A stretch of 27,305 nucleotides of DNA from a virus: positions 1-27,305 of the IMG/VR virus record IMGVR_UViG_3300021961_000502. One strand, 5' to 3'. The notes below the pieces were generated by a model that had not been told where the DNA came from, searched no databases, and saw only the letters and a program-made list of their open reading frames with translations. The translations under genes and the position numbers were made by a program. Shown here piece after piece: positions 9,088 to 14,700 of this stretch. Every line of letters begins with the position of its first letter. Positions within the stretch are counted from its first letter, which is position 1.

Positions 9088-10470
9088 TTATGACTTGATT
9101 AGGATGTGCTGGTTAGCAGCACGAGTAACCAATGCACACTCAGAACGGTAGTTGAACTGTAGGCTATCCGTGTTAGTGTTGTTCACACCTAAGATAGAAC
9201 CTGTCATCCAGTGCTCCATTTCACGAGAGTATCCGTTAGTGTCTTTGTAGTTCAACTCCAAAGCAGCGGCACGGTTGCCGGTCTTAGGATCAACTACAGT
9301 AGTCAACGGAATCATCGCACCCAAGTAGTCAGAACCACTCAACAATGTTGGGTCGTTCAACAATTTCCAAGAGTGCTTGTGGAATGTGTAACCACCACGC
9401 TTGAATGAATCGAAGCCGAGTTCAGAACCACGACCACCGAATGCACTGATACCAGAAGTCACGTCAGCGAAACCTGCAGCACCGTTCAATGACGCAACCA
9501 TGTCGTCAATTGCTAATGCTTGAGAAGTGTTCACGTACATTGCGTATTCTGGAGCAGCACCTTGCTTGTCGAGTTCTTCAATCAAGATGTCCATTTCAGT
9601 GAAGTCATTGATTTCACCAGACTGAACGATACCACGATTTTCGATAGCAGCGAAGTAACCTTCACCTGCTGTTGGTAGGCCACCGATGTTAGTGGTTGTG
9701 ATACCGTTACCGATAGTCTGTCCCAACAATAACATCATCTCACGCTTGTCTAAGAAACGAGCACGAGTGTCCATCTCACCTTTCACGTACCAACGGTAGT
9801 CACCGTTACCTACATTAACCCAACCAATGTTAGTTGCTTGAGAACCTGTAACCTTGAACACCTCTTTGATGATGCTGTAAGCATTGGTGCGCTTAATTAC
9901 GTTTGATTCCAAGTAACCGCTGTTCTGGTCAGATCCTTGAGCGAACAAGTTACCAATTACAGGAAGGTTGTAAGCACCAGTCGCTGCAGTAGCACCGATG
10001 TTGCCGTTCAAGATTTCAACAGTGTAAGAAGCAGTAGCGTTGTGTGCAACTTCACCTGTTGGAGAGATTGCAGTTACAATACCACGAACATTACCGCCCC
10101 ATAGTACTACGTCGTTCAAACGCAATACAGAAGCGTCGCTTGTTGCTTTAGTTAGTGTCAACGTAGTAGCAGTAGTTGCTGCTGTCGCTGCCAATGATAC
10201 TGTAGCATAAGCGTGCAAACGAGTTTCTTCCCAGTATTGAACCTCATCGGCGGTACCGCTTGCGCGTACGGCGCCTGTAAGGTTTAGGAACCCCGTTAGA
10301 CCACCAGAGATTTGCTGGTAGCCGTATGTTTTGACCAATTGGTCACGATTGTCTGGCTTGTTGATTTCATCAATGAAATCTGCCAATGACGTATACTTAG
10401 TCGGGTCTAACCGACGAAAGACAGCATCCTTGCTGTCATTGTACACCGGAGGTGCTGAAGATGTTGCCAT
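9088..10470 (-). CDS. Major capsid protein (HK97-fold type)
   Basis: 460 residues. The N-terminal region (DPTKYTSLADFIDEINKPDN, then KTYGYQQISGGLTGFLNLTG) matches what I remember of capsid proteins of crAss-like and related marine phages, and is followed by a strand-rich section (VQYWEETRLHAYATVSLAAT). The middle has a helix with RARFLDKREMMLLLGQTIGNG, reminiscent of the spine helix of HK97-fold shells, and the C-terminal half carries beta strands with TAGEGYFAAIENRG and a conserved GNRAAALELNYKDTNGYSREMEHW block. It follows the scaffold-like gene after 21 bases and ends just before a strong terminator, as expected for the most abundant late product. Codon use is GC-richer and more regular (CGT, GGT, AAC) than in its neighbours, consistent with high expression. 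Confidence 0.85.
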   Translation of the reverse strand: MATSSAPPVYNDSKDAVFRRLDPTKYTSLADFIDEINKPDNRDQLVKTYGYQQISGGLTGFLNLTGAVRASGTADEVQYWEETRLHAYATVSLAATAATTATTLTLTKATSDASVLRLNDVVLWGGNVRGIVTAISPTGEVAHNATASYTVEILNGNIGATAATGAYNLPVIGNLFAQGSDQNSGYLESNVIKRTNAYSIIKEVFKVTGSQATNIGWVNVGNGDYRWYVKGEMDTRARFLDKREMMLLLGQTIGNGITTTNIGGLPTAGEGYFAAIENRGIVQSGEINDFTEMDILIEELDKQGAAPEYAMYVNTSQALAIDDMVASLNGAAGFADVTSGISAFGGRGSELGFDSFKRGGYTFHKHSWKLLNDPTLLSGSDYLGAMIPLTTVVDPKTGNRAAALELNYKDTNGYSREMEHWMTGSILGVNNTNTDSLQFNYRSECALVTRAANQHILIKS

Positions 10471-10491
10471 GTCTAATAATTTTTATAGCAG

Positions 10492-11646
10492 TTATTTTAA
10501 AAACATTTGTGGACGTCCTAACGCATCAAGTACTTGTTGCGTTATTGAATCCTGCTGACTTGGTTGAGTGTTAGACTGTGGACTCTGAGGGTCAATGTTT
10601 GCTGCACGCTCTACGATGGTACGTTGTCCATCGCTAAGGCCCTGCTGGTAAATGCTCTGAAGAATGTTCGGTAGATTATCCGTCACAGTTCTGTGCATAT
10701 TCCAGAGGTCGTGGTCCCATTCTCCCTGGTTGTCTACGTATCTATCAAAGAACGAAGTCATGTCGCTGTTGGATTGCGCCAAGTCATTTCGATAATCCTG
10801 TGATACACCAAAGTTGAACGAGCGTCCGTTAGGTAAGTCGAAGGCAATTTCGCCTAACTCTCCAAGTGAACGTGAGTTCGATTGCATCCAAGTATCGTCG
10901 AAAGGATTTGGTTCCTCCTCGGCTTGGGTTGAAGACTGAACAATAGGAGTGGTGTAATCATTACGAAGTTCACCAATACTTTGTCTTGCCTTCTCTGCGT
11001 CAATCTTTAACTGAAGGTTTGCAAGTCTAACTTCTTCATCGCTATAGATGGAGTCATCAGTTCGGTACTTAGAGTTGATAAGTAAATCAATCTCATCGTT
11101 GCCTAATGATGGGTATTCACTCGCCATGTGTACACGCATTGCAGTACGATCGTCCATTTCAGACGGATCTAATGACTGATAGCGGAACCAATCTTCCGGT
11201 GAACGTCCTGTCTTAGCGACAAAATCAGCAATGACTTGAATCCGTGGGTCAACGTCTTGCGCAGTTATAGTATCGGTCTCAGTGGATTGCTCAGTAGGTC
11301 CTTCCGCTACTTCACTTAAGGCCTGGAAGAAATCCTCTAATCCCGATTGGGTTTCATCTTGTAAAGAACTTTGCTCCTGTTGTACACTGGGCTGTACATA
11401 ATCCTGTACGTTTTGTACATCCTGTTGTACAGGAGCGGCTTCTTGTTGAACCTCTTGTTGTTGAACTGGTTGTTGCTCAACTGGTGCGCTCGGTTCTGGC
11501 GCTGTAGTTTGTTGAGGTTCTACTGGTGCTTGTTGCACTGGTTGTGCCTCTTGTGTTGGTTGTGCATCCTGCGTGGGTGGGGTATCTGAGATACTAAACC
11601 CAGCGTCCTGGATTGCTTGTTCCATACTTGATTCTACATTGTTCAT
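10492..11646 (-). CDS. Probable scaffolding protein
   Basis: 384 residues, strongly acidic. Residues about 18-100 are a low-complexity Gln/Pro/Glu/Val stretch built from repeats like PTQDAQPTQEAQ and VQQEVQQEA, followed by a helical acidic middle (EDFFQALSEVAEG, then DEEVRLANLQLKIDAEKARQ) and a C-terminal Gln/Ser-rich tail ending with ALGRPQMFLK. Being directly upstream of the capsid gene, acidic and coiled-coil-like is the usual signature of tailed-phage scaffolds. A protease domain is not visible. It has its own TAnnTTTG box and is divergent from the plus-strand gene. Function is inferred from position and composition. Confidence 0.65.
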   Translation of the reverse strand: MNNVESSMEQAIQDAGFSISDTPPTQDAQPTQEAQPVQQAPVEPQQTTAPEPSAPVEQQPVQQQEVQQEAAPVQQDVQNVQDYVQPSVQQEQSSLQDETQSGLEDFFQALSEVAEGPTEQSTETDTITAQDVDPRIQVIADFVAKTGRSPEDWFRYQSLDPSEMDDRTAMRVHMASEYPSLGNDEIDLLINSKYRTDDSIYSDEEVRLANLQLKIDAEKARQSIGELRNDYTTPIVQSSTQAEEEPNPFDDTWMQSNSRSLGELGEIAFDLPNGRSFNFGVSQDYRNDLAQSNSDMTSFFDRYVDNQGEWDHDLWNMHRTVTDNLPNILQSIYQQGLSDGQRTIVERAANIDPQSPQSNTQPSQQDSITQQVLDALGRPQMFLK

Positions 11647-11668
11647 TTCAAAAAAATTTAACTGATTG

Positions 11669-11699
11669 TTGCAAAATTAAAAAAGAATTACTACGTTTA
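11669..11699 (+). promoter_or_regulatory. Candidate Bacteroidetes-type promoter for the plus-strand secreted protein
   Basis: TTG at 11669-11671, then 20 bases, then TACGTTTA at 11692-11699 gives the TTG-N20-TAnnTTT(G) layout of Bacteroidetes promoters with one mismatch at the last base of the -7 box. The start codon is 28 bases further on. The region is A/T-rich and also holds the oppositely directed box for the scaffold gene. Confidence 0.45.
11672..11679 (-). promoter_or_regulatory. TAATTTTG box upstream of the scaffold gene
   Basis: On the minus strand TAATTTTGC matches TAnnTTTG and lies 25 bases before the ATG at 11646. It overlaps the spacer of the divergent plus-strand promoter, so the two may compete. 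No -33 element is clear. Confidence 0.4.
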
Positions 11700-11727
11700 G
11701 GGCAGTGAAACATTTAACCGATTTACT

Positions 11728-12120
11728 ATGAAACATTTCATTTTAAGCCTATTACTCCTGTCTGGGGTAGTAGCAAAAGCACAAAGCAAGTGGCCCACAA
11801 TAACGCAGGGCGACACTACATTTTACTTATTAAAAGACGGTGATGTAGGTGATGGAGACTTTTTTGAATTTACAGAAGGCATGTCTCCAATGGGACTTGG
11901 TATGTTCCAAGGAAGATTGTACACATTCTATCACGACTGGGGAGGAGACACCTGGAGGCCGGGAACTGTATACGGGTCTCCAATAGGTAATAAACTCCCA
12001 AAAATCGGGATATCATATCCTTATGCTAATCATGTGTATAGTAATGATTATGAATACTCCGAACAGTTCAAGGCAATAATGGAGAGGAAGCAGAAGCGTA
12101 TAAGAAACGCAACTAAATAA
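11728..12120 (+). CDS. Small secreted protein of unknown function, opposite strand to operon
   Basis: 130 residues and the only convincing plus-strand gene inside the structural block. It starts with a clear Sec signal peptide: MKH, hydrophobic FILSLLLLSGVV, then AKA-QS as likely cleavage site, a form common in Bacteroidetes. The mature part is rich in aromatic residues, Gly and Asp (KDGDVGDGDFFEFTEG, then YTFYHDWGGDTWRPG) and ends in a basic helix (MERKQKRIRNATK). It has no lipobox and no membrane anchor after cleavage. It has its own promoter-like site and a strong terminator just after the stop, so it is an autonomous unit, the usual form of a phage 'moron' expressed from a prophage or early. 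A role at the host envelope, such as blocking superinfection, is only a guess. Confidence 0.75.
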   Translation: MKHFILSLLLLSGVVAKAQSKWPTITQGDTTFYLLKDGDVGDGDFFEFTEGMSPMGLGMFQGRLYTFYHDWGGDTWRPGTVYGSPIGNKLPKIGISYPYANHVYSNDYEYSEQFKAIMERKQKRIRNATK

Positions 12121-12122
12121 AG

Positions 12123-12151
12123 AAGGGAGGCTGATGCCTCCCTTTCTTTTT
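12123..12151 (+). terminator. Bidirectional rho-independent terminator between convergent genes
   Basis: A perfect 9-bp stem, AAGGGAGGC (12123-12131) with GCCTCCCTT (12136-12144) and loop TGAT, is followed by TTTCTTTTT on the plus strand. On the minus strand the hairpin is followed by a weaker TTCTTTATTT tract, so it can also end the transcript of the 379-residue gene at its stop. Confidence 0.88.
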
Positions 12152-12152
12152 G

Positions 12153-13292
12153 TTATAAGAACTTATTCGTTTGACCTCGATATTGGTCGTAGATATTTGA
12201 ACCAGCCGCCTCGTTCAGCATGTCGATAACAGCGTTTCTAATATCCGCTTGAGCCTGCCCTTGTGCTTGATCGTAGCCTTCGTCACCGAAATATGATGAC
12301 TCATACAATCTATCACCATATTTATCAAGAAGATTGTACTCTCTCATTTCTGGCTTATAGAATGCGCGATCTGCTCTTTCGGCGTACTCCTCTTTAGTTT
12401 CTCCGCCTCGAACATCTCGGCCGCCGCCGCCGCCTCTTTTTGCGCCACGAGCGTCGTCCAATTCTGTATTAAATCTGTTTTGAGCAAGACCCATAGCCTC
12501 CGAAAGGATTGCATCAAACATTCCGCGACCAGGCACCATGTCTTCAGTATGGAAGTCTGGGCCGGCGTAGTCTTGCATACCCGATTGTATATATTCCATA
12601 GCAGTAATAGGTTGCCCGCCAGTACTTTGATTAGTTAAATCTATTCTTTTGGTCGTCTGTAGCGCCTGTACAATATCATCAACAGAAGGGATTACGGCTT
12701 GGTATCTACCTACACCTGCAGGTAATCCTCCACGCTTAGTTTGTACGCCGGTATCGTAACTCCCCATCTGACTACGAACTTCTCTTGCTATTTGCTGGGC
12801 AGTATTAGGATCGGCATTAAAAGTATTTACATCAAACACATCGCCTCTCTTTTGTGTGCCTGCCATCATAGGTTCAAAGCCTTCATAGGATTTCGGGTAA
12901 ACCGCTTCTCTTGTGCTCTCGGTTGTTCTGTCCCAGTTTACTGGCTCTCGATCATAGCCTGCTTCTTGCCAAGCGTCCTTCGCTGTTCTCCGTCTTTCCT
13001 GTTCTTTTTTTCCACGGCGTTTTCGGCCTGGACCGTTTTGCCCACCGTTTGCGTACATAGCCGTACCGCCCGCACGATACGTCTTAGCGACACCGCCGCC
13101 CGCATAAGTGTTCTTAGCACCCGGGACCGCTGTTCCTGGCATTCCGAGTTTTGATTTATTTACAGCCATGCCTTCGGCTGCCTTTGCTTGTTTCCCAAGC
13201 ATCTCCATGGCCATTTTTGCTTGAGCAGGATCCTTCAAGAGGGCCTTGAGGAGACCGCCGCTATTGTACATTGACTGTAGTTTCTTATTCAT
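12153..13292 (-). CDS. Gly-rich, basic structural-type protein of unknown function
   Basis: 379 residues. Order of parts: a helical start (LLKALLKDPAQAKMAMEML, a pattern often seen in small phage internal proteins), a Gly-rich low-complexity stretch at about 51-88 with YAGGG, YRAGG and YANGG, a strongly basic patch at about 90-102 (RKRRGKKEQERRR), then a longer mixed region containing EVRSQMGSYD and a Gly/Arg stretch GAKRGGGGGRDVRGG, and a Tyr-rich acidic C-terminus. The Tyr/Gly and basic segments suggest a flexible, nucleic-acid-touching virion protein. It has its own TAnnTTTG box with a -33 TTG, and a palindrome. I do not recognise a family. Confidence 0.65.
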   Translation of the reverse strand: MNKKLQSMYNSGGLLKALLKDPAQAKMAMEMLGKQAKAAEGMAVNKSKLGMPGTAVPGAKNTYAGGGVAKTYRAGGTAMYANGGQNGPGRKRRGKKEQERRRTAKDAWQEAGYDREPVNWDRTTESTREAVYPKSYEGFEPMMAGTQKRGDVFDVNTFNADPNTAQQIAREVRSQMGSYDTGVQTKRGGLPAGVGRYQAVIPSVDDIVQALQTTKRIDLTNQSTGGQPITAMEYIQSGMQDYAGPDFHTEDMVPGRGMFDAILSEAMGLAQNRFNTELDDARGAKRGGGGGRDVRGGETKEEYAERADRAFYKPEMREYNLLDKYGDRLYESSYFGDEGYDQAQGQAQADIRNAVIDMLNEAAGSNIYDQYRGQTNKFL

Positions 13293-13305
13293 ATCTAAAC
13301 GATTT

Positions 13306-13327
13306 GTATTGCAAATCTACGCAATAC
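13306..13327. promoter_or_regulatory. Inverted repeat flanking a promoter box (operator candidate)
   Basis: GTATTGC (13306-13312) and GCAATAC (13321-13327) are perfect inverted repeats around an 8-base centre that holds most of the TAGATTTG box. The arrangement of a 7-bp palindrome over a -7 element resembles an operator. A shorter overlapping repeat, GATTTG with CAAATC (13301-13317), is also present. Confidence 0.4.
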
Positions 13328-13345
13328 GGATTATTGTTTTACAAG
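13312..13345 (-). promoter_or_regulatory. Promoter of the 379-residue gene (TTG-N22-TAGATTTG)
   Basis: On the minus strand CTTG at 13345-13342 is followed after 22 bases by TAGATTTG at 13319-13312, 19 bases before the ATG at 13292. Both elements match the Bacteroidetes -33/-7 pattern. It is the best complete minus-strand promoter in the window. Confidence 0.55.
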
Positions 13346-13349
13346 TGAA

Positions 13350-13589
13350 TCACTTCCTGTACTTCTTCACTTTCTTCTTTATCTTATCTGGTTGAGCAAC
13401 GAACTGCTTGCCCTTCTTGTTGCCTTCTGCTTTGGCTCTGTTTGTAGCAGCCTTCTCAGAAGGAGACAATGCTTTCCATGCAGCGTCTGGTAGGTAGCGC
13501 TTCTTTCCCTCTGACTTGCTTCCGTCTGAGGTTCTCCACTTTTGCTTGGTCCACTTCTTTAGTGACTCCTGTGATTTCTTGAGCGCCAT
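13350..13589 (-). CDS. Small Lys-rich protein, DUF5872-like
   Basis: 79 residues, very basic, beginning MALKKSQESLKKWTKQKW and containing SDGSKSEGKKRYLPDAAW, LSPSEKAATNRAK and a C-terminal KIKKKVKKYRK. From memory this matches the DUF5872 family, seen in marine phages, algal viruses and some bacteria, with no established function. The ATG overlaps the stop of the previous small gene (TAATG). With two other tiny basic proteins it forms a coupled trio. Packaged DNA-binding or capsid-interior proteins are plausible, but not shown. Confidence 0.75.
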   Translation of the reverse strand: MALKKSQESLKKWTKQKWRTSDGSKSEGKKRYLPDAAWKALSPSEKAATNRAKAEGNKKGKQFVAQPDKIKKKVKKYRK

Positions 13590-13774
13590 TAGTTTTTGTA
13601 TCCACCACCTGCGGCCTTGTACGCTTTTGCAAGCATCTGGGCTTTACGTGCAGACCACTGACCAGCATTACCACCCTTGCTTCCTGCTTTGATTTTCTCA
13701 AACAGACGCTTGCGCATTCCTGGTTTCGTGTAGTTGCCTGCTTCGTTTACCTTAGAGCGATACTTCTTTGCCAT
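13589..13774 (-). CDS. Small basic protein, DUF6321-like
   Basis: 61 residues from the ATG at 13774, which overlaps the upstream stop (TAATG). A GTG six bases earlier would add two residues, but the overlapping ATG fits the pattern of the neighbouring genes. It starts MAKKYRSKVNEAGNYTKPG, followed by MRKRLFEKIKAGSKGGNAGQ and WSARKAQMLAKAYKAAGGGY. I recall this Gly-Lys-Trp pattern from phage and algal-virus proteins (DUF6321), often near the DUF5872-type protein. Its function is unknown and it is probably nucleic-acid-associated because of its charge. Confidence 0.72.
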   Translation of the reverse strand: MAKKYRSKVNEAGNYTKPGMRKRLFEKIKAGSKGGNAGQWSARKAQMLAKAYKAAGGGYKN

Positions 13775-14061
13775 TACCACTTTACTTTATCGGCCCAGTA
13801 AGCAGCAGACATCTTTCCTTTCTTGATGTTCTTAGCGTGGCGTGCCTTGAATGACGCACGCTTCTTCGCACGAGCACCAGTAGGATTAGACTCTGTTACA
13901 GTGTCTGCACCCTGCTCTCCAAAGCGGATTAGTTTCACTTTGTCACCTTCTTTAGCGGCCACTACGTGTGACTTCTTCGGGTGATCTGGTGTGCGCTTCG
14001 GCTTGTTGAATCCCTTCAACCCGTGACGCTTTAGAAAATTTGAATACTTACTCTCTGCCAT
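13774..14061 (-). CDS. Small basic protein with RFGEQG...KARHAKNI motif
   Basis: 95 residues, basic. The middle has KVKLIRFGEQGADTV and the C-terminal third has KKRASFKARHAKNIKKGKMS followed by AAYWADKVKW. This C-terminal pattern is widespread, by my memory, in small hypothetical proteins of marine tailed phages. The ATG lies only four bases after the TATATTTG box, which implies a nearly leaderless message. It is the first of three short coupled genes. Confidence 0.75.
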   Translation of the reverse strand: MAESKYSNFLKRHGLKGFNKPKRTPDHPKKSHVVAAKEGDKVKLIRFGEQGADTVTESNPTGARAKKRASFKARHAKNIKKGKMSAAYWADKVKW

Positions 14062-14065
14062 ACAG

Positions 14066-14073
14066 CAAATATA
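14066..14073 (-). promoter_or_regulatory. TATATTTG box (candidate promoter) for the small basic gene trio
   Basis: The minus-strand sequence TATATTTGCTGTATG joins the box directly to the start codon of the 95-residue gene. The first 13 bases are identical to those before the gene starting at 8115. It lies in the 18-base gap after the last oxygenase gene, so the small basic genes could be expressed apart from the fibre-modification genes. Confidence 0.5.
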
Positions 14074-14079
14074 AGAACT

Positions 14080-14700
14080 TTACTTGAGGCTTGAGCCGCC
14101 GGCCCAGAGCACCAGGCTCTTACGTAGTCCGCTGGTAACAGGTGTTACCCTGTGTAGTAAATAGGATGGGAAGATTATCACAGACCCTTTTGTTTTTGTG
14201 GGCTCGACAATAGGACCTCCTGTATTCAACTCAAGACTACCGCCTTCATAATCTTCGGGGTCACTCATTTGAACAACCAGGGAAATCTTACGCAAGGATA
14301 GTTCATCATCCCCAAGGTCTATGTGCCAATCGTAATGACCTTCCTCGCTTCCGTCGTACTCGGTGTATTGTATACTATCTGTTAAGCCGTGTAGTTCAAA
14401 TCCCCACATCTCTTGATTTGCAATGGCTATGTATTCCATTAGTCTGTCGTACAACCAGTGCGTCTTGTATATAGAGTTGTTTGCGTCATCTGTAGCGGAA
14501 AGCCATTTGATGTTTGACTTTCTGTATTCACTAATAGCAGATCCATCTTCCTGTGAGTGTATGCGTGCAGCAACAAAAGGAAAAGAGTCCGCGATACCCA
14601 GTATAAGGTTCACTTCCTCTTCTGAGAAAGCCTCCTCAAAGTAGTACCAGCCCGCCATGTGGCGAGATGTGTCTTGATTAAAGTAAGGTGTTAAATTCAT
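14080..14700 (-). CDS. 2-oxoglutarate/Fe(II) oxygenase (prolyl 4-hydroxylase / PiuC-like)
   Basis: 206 residues, about the size of a single double-stranded beta-helix domain. Iron ligands are visible: HxD at H126-I-D128 (in GHYDWHIDLGDD), distal His at H183 (FPSYLLHRVTPV) and the 2OG-binding Arg at R193 (GLRKSLVLW). Between them lies the strand motif YEGGSLELNTG, typical of the phage and bacterial P4H/PKHD class. Substrate residues cannot be read from sequence. Its ATG overlaps the TGA of the glycosyltransferase-hydroxylase gene (ATGA), so it is translated with it. Context suggests hydroxylation of the collagen-like fibre, perhaps at Pro in the Y position. Alternatives are modification of another virion protein or of host proteins. 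Confidence 0.85.
   Translation of the reverse strand: MNLTPYFNQDTSRHMAGWYYFEEAFSEEEVNLILGIADSFPFVAARIHSQEDGSAISEYRKSNIKWLSATDDANNSIYKTHWLYDRLMEYIAIANQEMWGFELHGLTDSIQYTEYDGSEEGHYDWHIDLGDDELSLRKISLVVQMSDPEDYEGGSLELNTGGPIVEPTKTKGSVIIFPSYLLHRVTPVTSGLRKSLVLWAGGSSLK

Noticed and set aside
12741-13154. Plus-strand frame of 137 codons opposite the 379-residue gene
   Set aside because: Cys/Leu/Ser-rich product without promoter, domain or coding character; the minus-strand gene has the operon context, promoter and terminator.
13589-13780. GTG start at 13780 for the 61-residue protein
   Set aside because: The ATG at 13774 overlaps the upstream stop in the same TAATG form as the neighbouring genes.
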